From assembly GCA_030653385.1 (NCBI GenBank), contig JAURZM010000025.1, positions 186,001-250,000 on the forward strand: DNA of 64,000 nucleotides, in the 5' to 3' direction. The stretch comes from Rubrivivax sp. (GTDB lineage: Bacteria; Pseudomonadota; Gammaproteobacteria; Burkholderiales; Burkholderiaceae_C). Under the pieces are notes generated by a model, which saw only the letters and a list, made by a program, of their open reading frames with translations, made no database searches and was not told where the DNA came from. Shown here piece by piece: positions 42,818-51,581 of the stretch. Every line of letters starts with the position of its first letter. The stretch's first letter is position 1. The translations under genes and the position numbers were made by a program.

Positions 42818-43735
42818 CTATTCGTCGCCGCCGCACAGCATGCGGTGCGCACGGTCGTACCGTTCGTGGACGCCCACGATCACGTCGGCGGGCAGGTCGA
42901 GCGCCGCCTGTTCTGCGCCGCCGGTGACACCGGTGGATGCCAGCCAGTCGCGCAGCGGTTGTTTGTCCAGCGCCATGATGCGGCCCTGCTTCAGTTCGTC
43001 GGCTAGCCAGAAACGCGAAGAGTCGGGTGTCAGGGCTTCGTCCATCAGCGTCAGCTGGCCGTTTTCGTCCAGGCCGAATTCGAACTTGGTGTCGGCAATC
43101 ACGACGCCGCGAGTCAGCGCGTAGGCCGCGGCGGCCTTGTACAGGCGGATCGCGGTGTCGCGCACCTGGGCCGCCAGCGGCGCGCCGATCTGCGCCACCA
43201 GTTGCTCGAAGCTGATGTTTTCGTCGTGGTCGCCCACGGCAGCCTTGGTGGCGGGTGTGAAGATGGGCTCGGCCAGCGGCTGTGTCATCGACATCCCGGC
43301 CGGCAGCTCAATGCCACACACGGTGCCGCTCTGGCGGTATTCCTTCCAGCCCGAGCCGGCGATGTAACCTCGCACCACGGCTTCGCAGGGCACGGGTTTC
43401 AGCCGCTTGACCAGCATCGCGCGGCCTTGCACCTGCGGCACTTCATCGGGCGCGACCACACTTTCCGGTGCTTCACCGGTCAGGTGGTTGGGCACGATGT
43501 CCTGCAGGTGGCCGAACCAGAACAGCGCCATCTGCGTCAGCAGCCGTCCCTTGCCGGGCACCGGCGCTTTCATCACCACGTCGAAGGCACTCAGGCGGTC
43601 GCTGGCCACCATCAGCAGGCGGTCGGTGCCAACCGCGTAGTTGTCGCGCACCTTGCCACGTGCCAGCAGGGGCAGCGAGTGCAGCGAAGTGGTGGGCACG
43701 GCGGGGCCGAGCGCGGCCAGGGCAGGGGTGGTCAT
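42818..43735 (-). CDS. purC: SAICAR synthetase (phosphoribosylaminoimidazole-succinocarboxamide synthase)
   Basis: A 305-residue cytosolic ligase of purine synthesis joining CAIR and aspartate with ATP. 'LLARGKVRDNYAVGTDRLLMVASDRLSAFDVV' is split here across the ATP site: 'RGKVRDNYAVG' and 'VASDRLSAFDV', followed by 'IPGKGRLLTQ'-like 'PVPGKGRLLTQMALFWF', 'EAVVRGYIAGSGWKEY' and 'IADTKFEFGLDENG'. The length is that of the longer (yeast/betaproteobacterial) form rather than the 237-residue E. coli enzyme. Confidence 0.95.
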   Translation of the reverse strand: MTTPALAALGPAVPTTSLHSLPLLARGKVRDNYAVGTDRLLMVASDRLSAFDVVMKAPVPGKGRLLTQMALFWFGHLQDIVPNHLTGEAPESVVAPDEVPQVQGRAMLVKRLKPVPCEAVVRGYIAGSGWKEYRQSGTVCGIELPAGMSMTQPLAEPIFTPATKAAVGDHDENISFEQLVAQIGAPLAAQVRDTAIRLYKAAAAYALTRGVVIADTKFEFGLDENGQLTLMDEALTPDSSRFWLADELKQGRIMALDKQPLRDWLASTGVTGGAEQAALDLPADVIVGVHERYDRAHRMLCGGDE

Positions 43736-43784
43736 GGTGATGGGCCCAAAAAAGGGCGGCAGTGAAGGGGCGGCAGCGAACCCG

Positions 43785-44720
43785 CTATTTTGCGTGCAGC
43801 ACGTCCTGCAGCAGCGTCAGCGTGCCGGCGGTGGCGTCCAGCCGCACGCGCAGACCCATCGGCAGCGGCCGGTTGGGTGTTCCGTGGCCGGTGGGCCAGC
43901 CGCCCAGCAGCGGCTTGTGGTGCTGTTCGCAGATGGGCACCAGCATGTCGTGCAACAAGGCCGTCGGCGCGGCTTCTTCCGTGAAGCTGCCCAGCACGAT
44001 GCCGGCCACCGCGTCCAGCGCACCGGCCAGCCGCAGCTGCGTCAGCAGCCGGTCGACGCGGTAGAGCTCTTCGTTCACGTCTTCCAGAAACAGGATGGCA
44101 CCTGTCATGGGCCAGGCCCAGGGTGTGCCCAGCAGCGCGGTCACCAGGCTCAGGTTGCCGCCGACCAGCAGGCCCTCGGCCTGCCCGTCGACATGCGGTG
44201 CGCCACCCTCCAGCGCGGGGGCCAGCACATCGCCTGCCCGCAGGCCTTGGCGCAGCAGTTGCAGCAGCGCGGCTTCGTCGGCTTCGCGGCCGGGTTTGAT
44301 CAGGTCCGATGCCAGCATCGGCGCATGCAGGCTGGGCAGGCCTTGCAGGGCCCACAGCGCGTGCAGTGCGGTGATGTCGCTGTAGCCGATCAGCAGCTTG
44401 GGGTGGCGCCGCAGCAGTGCGGTGTCGATGTCGGGCAGAAGCCGCATCGTGCCGTAGCCACCGCGCAGGCAGTGGATGGCGGCCACTTCGTCGTCGGCCA
44501 GCGCCGCGTGCAGGTCGGCCAGGCGCAGGCTGTCGGGCCCGGCCAGGTAGCCGGTGTCGGCGTGGCAGCTGGGGTACAGGCGCACCCGGTAGCCCCAGCC
44601 TTCGACCAGCGCCTGAACAGCTGGCAACTTGTCGGCTGCCACCGGGCCGGCGGGTGCGATGACACCGATCAGGTCGCCGGCTGCCAAGCCCCGAAAGCCG
44701 GTGAATCCAGCCAGGTTCAA
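43785..44720 (-). CDS. ldcA: LD-carboxypeptidase (peptidase S66)
   Basis: A 311-residue enzyme that removes the terminal D-Ala from murein tetrapeptides in the cytosol during recycling. The catalytic triad is Ser114 ('IGYSDITALH'), Glu213 ('LEDVNEELYRVDR') and His279 ('TGHGTPNRPL'). The start is an unusual TTG at 44720: it overlaps the upstream stop as TTGA, sits 6-7 nt after AAGGA, and begins right before the conserved 'LAAGDLIGVIAPAGP'. The long upstream in-frame extension is a shadow of the neighbouring gene. Coupled to the beta-lactamase homologue. Confidence 0.9.
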   Translation of the reverse strand: MNLAGFTGFRGLAAGDLIGVIAPAGPVAADKLPAVQALVEGWGYRVRLYPSCHADTGYLAGPDSLRLADLHAALADDEVAAIHCLRGGYGTMRLLPDIDTALLRRHPKLLIGYSDITALHALWALQGLPSLHAPMLASDLIKPGREADEAALLQLLRQGLRAGDVLAPALEGGAPHVDGQAEGLLVGGNLSLVTALLGTPWAWPMTGAILFLEDVNEELYRVDRLLTQLRLAGALDAVAGIVLGSFTEEAAPTALLHDMLVPICEQHHKPLLGGWPTGHGTPNRPLPMGLRVRLDATAGTLTLLQDVLHAK

Positions 44721-45766
44721 GTTGTTTCCTTCAGCAGCCGATGCACCGCCGCGCCCAGGGCCGGCAGGTGCCAGGTGGTCGCGCAGCGTTCGTGAGGCGC
44801 GTAACGGCGGCCCAGGCTCGTGATCAGTGCGACGATGGCGTGGATGCCGTCGCTGCGCAGGATGCCGGCGTCGGACGCGTAGTTGTTCGTGGTGCCGGTC
44901 TTGTGCGCAAAAGCCGGTGCGTCGGGAAAGCCGGGCAGCCAGCCATGCACACCTTGCAGGCTGCCGGAAGACAGCACCTCGTTGCGTTCCTGGCGCGACA
45001 GCACGGCGTGCAGGCGCTCGCAAGTGTCGACTTGCAGCAGGCGCTCGCCGGCCGGCAGCCAGGGTGCGGGCGGGGCCTGAGTGTCGAGCAGCCACAGCAG
45101 CCGCGCGGTGTCCCAGGCCGTCATGTGGATCTGCCCCACGCCCGCGCCGTCGGCATTGCGCCAGCCGCCATCGGGCCGTGTGCCGTTGAGCTGCAGCGTG
45201 TGCAGCCCCAGTGCCTGGAAGCGCCGGTTCAGGGTGTCCACCATGCCGCAGCGGTGCAACAGCGCCACGCAGGTGTCGGTGGCGTCGTTGTCGCTGACGA
45301 CGACCATGCTTTCCAGCGGCAGCATCATCTGCGCCCAGCTCGTGTGACCGGCTTCCACCGCCAGGCCCACGCCCACGGCCACCATCAGCTTCAAGAGCGA
45401 TGCCGGGTAGGGCGCCACGAAGCGGTGTTCGCCGTCGCCGTGCAGATGCAGCCATTGCAACTGCGACCAGTCGGCGTCGGGCAGCCAGGCGATGGACTCG
45501 TCGCGGCCGTCGCGCTGGTCGGCATCGAAGCGCACGTTCTGTACCGGGCCCGCCTGCGTGTCGATGCGGGCCACCACACCCGACGGGTGTTCCCGTGAAA
45601 ACAGCGCATTGGCCCAGCGTGGCGGCTGGCCGGGGGCGAACAGGACAACGGCCAGGTCGATGGACGGCATCAGCCGCAGGGGCGCGCCGCTCTGCCACGG
45701 GTCGGTCACCGAAGGGAAGTCGAGTCTCTGCACGGCATTCAGCAGTCCAGCGGCCAGGGCGTTCAT
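44717..45766 (-). CDS. Class A beta-lactamase-like serine hydrolase without a signal peptide
   Basis: A 349-residue protein with the class A motif set: Ser123-x-x-Lys126 ('PASLLKLMVAVG'), Ser158-Asp-Asn160 ('VVSDNDATD') and Lys289-Thr-Gly291 ('AHKTGTTNNY'). About 115 residues precede the catalytic domain and contain no export signal, so the protein appears cytosolic, unusual for this fold. It lies upstream of ldcA with a 4-bp overlap, which suggests that it acts on cytosolic muropeptides (D-Ala bond) rather than on antibiotics. An upstream start with a signal peptide was looked for and not seen. Confidence 0.8.
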   Translation of the reverse strand: MNALAAGLLNAVQRLDFPSVTDPWQSGAPLRLMPSIDLAVVLFAPGQPPRWANALFSREHPSGVVARIDTQAGPVQNVRFDADQRDGRDESIAWLPDADWSQLQWLHLHGDGEHRFVAPYPASLLKLMVAVGVGLAVEAGHTSWAQMMLPLESMVVVSDNDATDTCVALLHRCGMVDTLNRRFQALGLHTLQLNGTRPDGGWRNADGAGVGQIHMTAWDTARLLWLLDTQAPPAPWLPAGERLLQVDTCERLHAVLSRQERNEVLSSGSLQGVHGWLPGFPDAPAFAHKTGTTNNYASDAGILRSDGIHAIVALITSLGRRYAPHERCATTWHLPALGAAVHRLLKETT

Positions 45767-45786
45767 GGGGTGGGTGGGCTGAACCG

Positions 45787-45810
45787 AAAAGGGGCCTCCG
45801 CAGAGGCCCC
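45787..45810 (-). terminator. Rho-independent terminator of the TonB receptor gene
   Basis: On the minus strand an 8-bp GC stem GGGGCCTC/GAGGCCCC with a 4-base loop (45810-45791) is followed by TTTT (45790-45787), 20 bases past the receptor stop at 45831. It separates the receptor from the beta-lactamase-like/ldcA operon. Confidence 0.8.
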
Positions 45811-45830
45811 GGTCGTGTGGGTCCGCAAGT

Positions 45831-48689
45831 TCAGAAGAACTTGTACTCGACGTTCAGCACGAAGGCCCGGCCTCGCGGGTCGGCCACACGCGGTTCCCAG
45901 CTGCTGCCGCTGCCGCCGTTGCTGTCGTAGGTGATGGCAAACGGCGGGTCCTTGTCGAACAGGTTCTTCACCAGCGCGGTGACCGTGAGGTTCTTGATGC
46001 CGGTGTAAGAGGCGCTCAGGTTGTAGGTGATGTAGTCGTCGACCCGGGCCTTCCAGTCCGGCGGCGTGACGGCGCCGGTGGCAATGCCCGGCAGCACCTG
46101 GTCGTTATAGCCCCGGCGGTAGGTCTGGCTCAGCGTGCTGCTCCAGTCACCGCGCTTGCCGGTGATGTAGGCACTGTGTTTCCAGCGCAGGCCCAGGTCA
46201 CCCGCAAAGGTGAAGCGGCCGATTTCGCTGGCGCCATAAGGCGCGCTGGCAATCACGCGTGAGCGCTTCTTCATCAGGTAAGTGCCGTCCATGCCGGTGG
46301 TCAGTCGCACGCCCATGGCGTTGAAGCCGGCGCGCGCGCTGACTTCGATACCTTCAGTATCGGTCTGGCCGGCGTTGACCCAGCGGTTGTCGATGGCATC
46401 GATGGTGCCGGTGGCGTCGCGCCGGAAACGCTCGGGGAAGAGCGCGTAGTTGCGGTACAGCGTTTCGACGCCCAGCACCTGGATGGTGCCGGTGCGTTCG
46501 ATGCGCCACCAGTCCATGCCGATGCTCAGGTTGGGCAAGGGTTCGACCACGAAGCCCACCGAGGCCATCTTGGCTTCTTCAGGGCCCAGGTCCCTCTTGC
46601 CGCCGGTGACGGTTTCGGGGCGGATGATCACACTGCAGCCCGGCACCAGCGGGTCCACCACCAGGCCCGGGCAGGTGGCCGGGTCGACCCGGTCCACACC
46701 CGACGCAGAAAAGATCACGCCGTTGTAGAGCTGGTTGAAGGTGGGCACACGGAAGCCGGTGCTGTAGGACGCACGGAACAGCAGCTGCTGCATGGGCTGG
46801 TAGCGCGCCGACACCTTGGGGTTGGTGCTGGCACCAAAACCGTCGTATTCGTCGCGACGCACGGCCACCGTGGCTTCGAACTGCTTGGTGATGGGCAGCA
46901 TCAGTTCGCCATAGACCGCCTTCACGTCGCGCTTCTCACCCAGCAGGGCATTGGCGTCGTCGAAGGGGGCCAGGAAAATCACCGGCCGCGCCGTGGCAGC
47001 ACGTTCGTCGCCGTTGAACTTGTACTTCTCGGTGCGCAGGTCCACGCCCACCGCGGCCAGCGCCGTGCCGGCCGGCAGCTTGAACACCGGGCCGGAGATC
47101 GACGCGTCCACCTGCTGCAGCGTGAATTCACCGCCGTACAGCACAACCCCCCGTGCCGAGGCTTGCTCCAGCGCCGCCCGGCCGGCGGCCGTCTGGGTCT
47201 GTCCGGGCATCAGGAAGGGGTTGACCAGGCCGCTGTTCATGGCCTGCACGATGCCGTAGGTGCCGTCGGCGGTGCCGTTGTTCAAGGTGCCGCGGTAGTA
47301 GTAACCGCCGCCCAGCGTGGACTTGCTTTCGCTCTTGGCCTGCAGCACACCGGCGCGGTAGTCCCAGCCCATGAAGGGCCCTTCGATGCCGACGAAGATG
47401 CGCTGTGCGTCTGTTTCGGTTTCGATTTCACGCGGGCCGCAGTCGATGCAGCGCCAGCGGTAGCCCAGGGTCTGTCCACGCTGGGCCTCGGTCACCTGGC
47501 CGGGGAAGGCGGTGAGAAGCGCGTTGAACACGGTGTCGTAGGCCACGGCCGAGTCGGCATTGCGCGGGAAGCGCAGCGGCGCGTTGGTCGTGTTGCTGGA
47601 AACCTGGGCGTTGGAAAAACGCTTCGCCGATTCCGACGTCGAGCCCACGGCCTCGGCCGACAGCAGGTGTTGACCCAGCTTCAGCGAACCCCGCAGCACG
47701 AAGTTGACGTTGGTGACCGGTTGCTGGATGACCGCAGCACGGCCGGTGTCCCAGGCGCAGGCCAGGGCGGCGGTGGGCGAGTTCCAGATCGCGTTGCTGT
47801 ACGCGTCCATGCCGGCAATGCTGTTGCAGCCAGCGCCGCCCGGCAGATCGAGGATGTTGATGCCACCCGAGGCACGCACCGTGGTGCTACCCGGCACGAA
47901 GGGCGTGGCCGCGGCGTTCGGGAACAGCGTGCCGGCCAGCGGGAAGATTGTTGCGTGCGGTGTGCCGCGTGTGTCCACGCTCAGCCCGCGGTTGGTCTGG
48001 AAGGTGTTGACGAAGTCGCGCTGGTCGCCGCGCAGCGCCTTGTGGTCGCTGTAGGACAGCGTGGCCAGGACGTTGAAACCCTGGGCGTCCAGGTCGCCGA
48101 AGCCACCCACCACGCTGCCGCGGTAGATGTCGCCACCACCTGCCTGGGTCTTGTCGATGACGGCCTGGGCACGCAGGCCGTTGAAGTTGGTGCGCAGGAT
48201 GAAGTTGATGACACCGCCGATGGCGTCGGTGCCGTAGATGGCGCTGGCGCCGTCCTTCAACACTTCGATGCGCTCGATGGCGCTCATCGGAATCTGGTTC
48301 AGGTCGACGACACCGCCGTTCAGGCCGTGTGAAGCGACACGGCGGCCGTTCAGCAAAATCAGCGTGGCGTTGGCGCCCTGACCGCGCAGGTTGGCGCTGC
48401 TGGCGCCGTTGTTGCCACGCTGCGCGCCGCTGACCACATCGGCGTTGGACGCCAGGTTGTCCAGGCCGTTGCCGTTGGTCGACAGCATCATCACCACCTG
48501 TTCGGCGCTGGTGATGCCTTCACGTTCGATTTCCGTGCGGCTGATCACCTGCACTGGCAACGCGCCTTCGCTGGCAATGCGCTTGATGCTGGAACCGGTG
48601 ATGGTGACACGCTGGTCTGCCGTCTGAGCCAGGGCATGAGAGCCCAGGCCCAACAGGACCAGGCTGCCGACGAGTGCGGTGAGTTTCAT
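45831..48689 (-). CDS. TonB-dependent outer-membrane receptor
   Basis: A 952-residue receptor: signal peptide (1-22, 'LGLGSHALAQ'), a TonB-box-like start 'DQRVTITGS', a plug domain (about 35-170, 'QVISRTEIEREGITSAEQVV', 'NLRGQGANATLILLNGRRVA', 'IERIEVLKDGASAIYGTDAI'), then a 22-strand barrel with the last strand ending 'LNVEYKFF' (terminal Phe). Cys pairs occur in extracellular loops ('CIDCGPREI', 'GCNSIAG'). The 'GSSIKR' and 'GVVDLNQIP' marks are of the oligosaccharide/oligopeptide-type receptor group common in oligotrophs. Substrate unknown. An AGAGGAAA ribosome binding site precedes the ATG. Divergent from an AmpG-like transporter. Confidence 0.9.
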   Translation of the reverse strand: MKLTALVGSLVLLGLGSHALAQTADQRVTITGSSIKRIASEGALPVQVISRTEIEREGITSAEQVVMMLSTNGNGLDNLASNADVVSGAQRGNNGASSANLRGQGANATLILLNGRRVASHGLNGGVVDLNQIPMSAIERIEVLKDGASAIYGTDAIGGVINFILRTNFNGLRAQAVIDKTQAGGGDIYRGSVVGGFGDLDAQGFNVLATLSYSDHKALRGDQRDFVNTFQTNRGLSVDTRGTPHATIFPLAGTLFPNAAATPFVPGSTTVRASGGINILDLPGGAGCNSIAGMDAYSNAIWNSPTAALACAWDTGRAAVIQQPVTNVNFVLRGSLKLGQHLLSAEAVGSTSESAKRFSNAQVSSNTTNAPLRFPRNADSAVAYDTVFNALLTAFPGQVTEAQRGQTLGYRWRCIDCGPREIETETDAQRIFVGIEGPFMGWDYRAGVLQAKSESKSTLGGGYYYRGTLNNGTADGTYGIVQAMNSGLVNPFLMPGQTQTAAGRAALEQASARGVVLYGGEFTLQQVDASISGPVFKLPAGTALAAVGVDLRTEKYKFNGDERAATARPVIFLAPFDDANALLGEKRDVKAVYGELMLPITKQFEATVAVRRDEYDGFGASTNPKVSARYQPMQQLLFRASYSTGFRVPTFNQLYNGVIFSASGVDRVDPATCPGLVVDPLVPGCSVIIRPETVTGGKRDLGPEEAKMASVGFVVEPLPNLSIGMDWWRIERTGTIQVLGVETLYRNYALFPERFRRDATGTIDAIDNRWVNAGQTDTEGIEVSARAGFNAMGVRLTTGMDGTYLMKKRSRVIASAPYGASEIGRFTFAGDLGLRWKHSAYITGKRGDWSSTLSQTYRRGYNDQVLPGIATGAVTPPDWKARVDDYITYNLSASYTGIKNLTVTALVKNLFDKDPPFAITYDSNGGSGSSWEPRVADPRGRAFVLNVEYKFF

Positions 48690-48816
48690 GGGTGTGATTT
48701 CCTCTTGATGGAATGGGCTTCATTGTCCGGGGTGCCGTCCTTCACTCCCAGGCAAGACTCATACCTTCACAGTGTTGCCCCGTGCAGGTGCACTGGCCCA
48801 TCGGGGATAACCAATG

Positions 48817-48828
48817 GTGTGCGCACAC
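48817..48828. promoter_or_regulatory. Palindromic operator, left copy
   Basis: A perfect 12-bp palindrome GTGTGCGCACAC between the divergent TonB receptor and MFS genes. Its core GTGTG-CACAC matches that of the second palindrome 40 bp away (centre to centre), about four helical turns, so a dimer pair could bind on one DNA face. Probably the binding site of a LacI/GntR-like regulator (inference). Confidence 0.5.
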
Positions 48829-48853
48829 GCCACAGTCCAGGGCCGTGTGCCTT

Positions 48854-48871
48854 GCCGGTGTGCACACCGGC
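48854..48871. promoter_or_regulatory. Palindromic operator, right copy
   Basis: A perfect 18-bp palindrome GCCGGTGTGCACACCGGC, 42 bp before the MFS start codon. It shares GTGTG-CACAC with the left copy. The gene order (receptor leftward, transporter rightward) suggests that one regulator controls both. Confidence 0.6.
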
Positions 48872-48913
48872 GATGGCTTTGCCGGCCTGCGTTCCGTGTG
48901 AACATCGCGGCCC

Positions 48914-50212
48914 ATGCAAGCACCCACAAGCGCCGGGCCGGCCGCATCGCCCTGGCGCTGGATTCCCACGCTGTACTTCGCCCAGGGCCTGCCCTATGTG
49001 GTGGTGATGACGCTGTCCGTCGTCATGTACAAAAACCTGGGCGTGTCCAACACCGACATCGCGCTCTACACCAGCTGGCTCTACCTGCCGTGGGTCATCA
49101 AGCCGCTGTGGAGCCCGCTGGTCGATCTGCTGGGCAGCAAACGGCGCTGGATCGTCGGCCTGCAGTTTGGTGTCGGCGTGGCCTTTGCGCTGGTGGCGCT
49201 GACGCTGCCGGCGCCGAAATTCCTGCAGATGACGCTGGCCATGTTCTGGCTGATGGCCTTTGCATCGGCCACACACGACATCGCGGCCGACGGCTTTTAC
49301 ATGCTGGCCTTGCCGCAGCGCACGCAAGCGGCTTTTGTGGGCGTGCGCAGCACCTTCTACCGCCTGAGCATGCTGGGCGGGCAGGGCGGCCTGGTCTACC
49401 TGGCGGGCTGGCTGGCCGAGAAACAGGGCGATGTGGTGCTGGCCTGGAGCTGGGTCTTCGGCCTGTTGGCGGTGATGTTCGCCGCCGCAGCCCTCCTGCA
49501 CCTGTGGGCCTTGCCGCGCCCTTCGAGCGATGGTCCGGCGCCACGCACGGCAACGTTCTGGTCCGACTTTTTCAAGGTCTTCGCTGCCTACTTCGCCAAG
49601 CCGGACATCCTGCGCATCCTGGCCTTCCTGCTGCTGTACCGGTTTGCCGAAGCGCAGATGCTGAAGCTGATCACGCCCTTTTTGCTGGACACCCGCGAGG
49701 TCGGTGGCCTGGGCCTGCGCACGCAGGACGTCGGCATTGCCTACGGCACGGCGGGTGTGGTGGCGCTCACCTGCGGTGGGCTGTTGGGCGGCTGGGTCAT
49801 TTCACGCGGCGGCCTGAAGCGCCTGCTGTGGCCTTTGATGCTGTGCATGAACGTGCCCAATGTGCTGTACGTGCTGCTGGCGGTGCTTCAACCCAGCAGC
49901 CTGTGGGTGGTCAGCGCGGCCCTGGCGCTGGAGCAATTCGGCTACGGTTTCGGCTTCACCGCCTACATGGTGTTCATGCTGATGGTGGCCGGTGGCGCCG
50001 ACGGTTCTGCCTTGCACAAAACCGCCCATTACGCCATCTGCACCGGCTTCATGGCGCTGGGCATGATGCTGCCCGGCATGTGGGCCGGCTGGCTGCAGGA
50101 ACAGCTGGGCTACGTCAACTTCTTCATCTGGTGCTGCGTGGCCACCGCGGTGTCGTTTGCGGCGGCGGCCTTTGTGCGCATCGACCCGGCTTTTGGGCGC
50201 CGGGTGGACTGA
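48914..50212 (+). CDS. AmpG-like MFS transporter
   Basis: A 432-residue 12-TM permease. The N-terminus 'WRWIPTLYFAQGLPYVVVMT' with 'YTSWLYLPWVIKPLWSPLVD' is characteristic of the AmpG/SLC33 group, and 'ATHDIAADGFYMLAL' is the conserved TM4 acidic motif. AmpG imports anhydro-muropeptides; relatives next to TonB receptors import oligosaccharides. With ldcA and the beta-lactamase-like gene nearby, muropeptide import is a reasonable guess but not proven. It is transcribed divergently from the TonB receptor through two palindromes. Confidence 0.82.
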   Translation: MQAPTSAGPAASPWRWIPTLYFAQGLPYVVVMTLSVVMYKNLGVSNTDIALYTSWLYLPWVIKPLWSPLVDLLGSKRRWIVGLQFGVGVAFALVALTLPAPKFLQMTLAMFWLMAFASATHDIAADGFYMLALPQRTQAAFVGVRSTFYRLSMLGGQGGLVYLAGWLAEKQGDVVLAWSWVFGLLAVMFAAAALLHLWALPRPSSDGPAPRTATFWSDFFKVFAAYFAKPDILRILAFLLLYRFAEAQMLKLITPFLLDTREVGGLGLRTQDVGIAYGTAGVVALTCGGLLGGWVISRGGLKRLLWPLMLCMNVPNVLYVLLAVLQPSSLWVVSAALALEQFGYGFGFTAYMVFMLMVAGGADGSALHKTAHYAICTGFMALGMMLPGMWAGWLQEQLGYVNFFIWCCVATAVSFAAAAFVRIDPAFGRRVD

Positions 50213-50231
50213 ACGCAGCCAAGCCGCTGCT

Positions 50232-50741
50232 TCAGCGTTTGTTCAGCAGCCCGCCCAGCATGCCGGCCAGATCGCCCATGCCGCCGGACTGACCCCCGCC
50301 ACCTTGCGCCCCGCCCAGCAGGCTGCCGAGCAGTCCGCCCAGGTCACCCTGCGGCACCCGGCCCTCGGGTGTCAGCGTGTCCACCACCTGCGGCAGCATC
50401 TGGCTCAGCTGACCCAGCAGGTCACCCTGGTTCATGCCCAGCTGGCGCGTCAGGCCCTCGATCATGTCGCCGCCCAGCACCTGGCCCAGCTGGTCGGCGC
50501 CGATGGGCTGGTTTTGGCCGGTGCCGACCCAGGACGCGGCCACGTCGCCCAGACCGCTTCGCTGCATCTTCGAGATCAGGCCGCCCAGGCCGCCCAGGCC
50601 ACCCAGGCCGCTACCACCCCCTTGGCCACCGCCCTGCGCCAACATGCCGATGACGGCGCTGAACAAGGCGGCATGGCCGCCACCGCCGCCTTCCGGCTGT
50701 GACTGACCCAGAGCGCCAATGACGGAATCGAGCAGGCCCAT
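50232..50741 (-). CDS. yidB: YidB/DUF937-family protein
   Basis: A 169-residue Gly/Gln-rich protein: 'MGLLDSVIGALGQ' at the N-terminus, Gly-Leu repeats (about 35-55), and the conserved block 'SWVGTGQNQPIGADQLGQVL' with 'GMNQGDLLGQLSQMLPQVVD' and 'LTPEGRVPQ'. This is the YidB family (DUF937), which has a novel all-alpha fold of unknown role. An AGGAGAA ribosome binding site precedes the ATG at 50741; the ORF itself extends to 50837. Confidence 0.88.
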   Translation of the reverse strand: MGLLDSVIGALGQSQPEGGGGGHAALFSAVIGMLAQGGGQGGGSGLGGLGGLGGLISKMQRSGLGDVAASWVGTGQNQPIGADQLGQVLGGDMIEGLTRQLGMNQGDLLGQLSQMLPQVVDTLTPEGRVPQGDLGGLLGSLLGGAQGGGGQSGGMGDLAGMLGGLLNKR

Positions 50742-50866
50742 GCGGTTCTCCTGAAGACGGTGTGAGGTGTGAAGTGCGGATTGTCGCGAGCCGCCAGTGT
50801 CGTTCTCAAGTGTGACTTGACTCCCATGCGATGGCATGGGGTGGACGTGTTCCGGCGTTCAGGCGA

Positions 50867-51577
50867 TCAAGCCTTCAGGCCCAGCCAGCCCAGCACCGCC
50901 AGCGGCGCGGTTTCGGCGCGCAGCACACGTGGGCCCAGGTCCACCGGCACGAAGCCGGCAGCCCGTGCGGCGGCTTCTTCGTCCGGCGTGAAGCCACCTT
51001 CCGGGCCGCTCAGCGTGCACAGCGTGGGCGAAGGCGACGGCATCGCGGCGGGGCCTTGTGCACCCGGCGCCAGGCTCAGCAGCCAGCGGGCGCCAGCCGG
51101 GGCACGGGGCAGCCAGTCCAGCAACGCGGCCACCGGCAGCACCTGTGGCACGGCGGCACGGCCACATTGTTCGCAGGCAGCCTGGGCGATGGCCTGCCAG
51201 TGCTGCCGCTTGCGATCGGCACGTTCGCCCTGAACGCGCAGCACCGAACGTTCGCTGTGCAGCGGCTGGATGCATGTGACACCCAGTTCGGTGGCTTTTT
51301 CCACCAGCACGTCCATGCGCTCGTTGGCCGGCATCACCACCGCCAGCGTCACGGCCAGCGGCAGTTCGCGGTTCACGGCGCTTGCATCGCCGACCCGCAC
51401 CGACACGCCGCTGCGCGTGACGGCCAGCACCGTGGCCGGCCAGTCGCTGCCACTGCCGTCGAACAGGGTCAGCGTGTCGCCGGGTTGCACCCGCCGCACC
51501 ATGGCGTGGCGGGCCGCCCCTTCGGGCAAGGGCATCTCGGTGCCGGCCAGCAGTGGCGGCGTCACGAACAGGCGCAC
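50867..51577 (-). CDS. rsmE: 16S rRNA (uracil-1498-N3)-methyltransferase
   Basis: A 236-residue SPOUT-class enzyme that methylates N3 of U1498 in 16S rRNA using SAM. An N-terminal PUA-like domain (about 1-70) precedes the trefoil-knot domain with 'VEKATELGVTCIQPLHSERS', 'LSGPEGGFTPDEEAAA' and 'VDLGPRVLRAETAPLA', the SAM-binding knot. Normal length. It follows the amidase gene by 4 bp on the same strand, so the two may share a transcript. Confidence 0.93.
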   Translation of the reverse strand: MRLFVTPPLLAGTEMPLPEGAARHAMVRRVQPGDTLTLFDGSGSDWPATVLAVTRSGVSVRVGDASAVNRELPLAVTLAVVMPANERMDVLVEKATELGVTCIQPLHSERSVLRVQGERADRKRQHWQAIAQAACEQCGRAAVPQVLPVAALLDWLPRAPAGARWLLSLAPGAQGPAAMPSPSPTLCTLSGPEGGFTPDEEAAARAAGFVPVDLGPRVLRAETAPLAVLGWLGLKA

Positions 51578-51581
51578 GGCT

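Noticed and set aside
44717..45766. Secreted beta-lactamase resistance enzyme
   Set aside because: The three motifs are present but there is no signal peptide, and the gene is coupled to ldcA.
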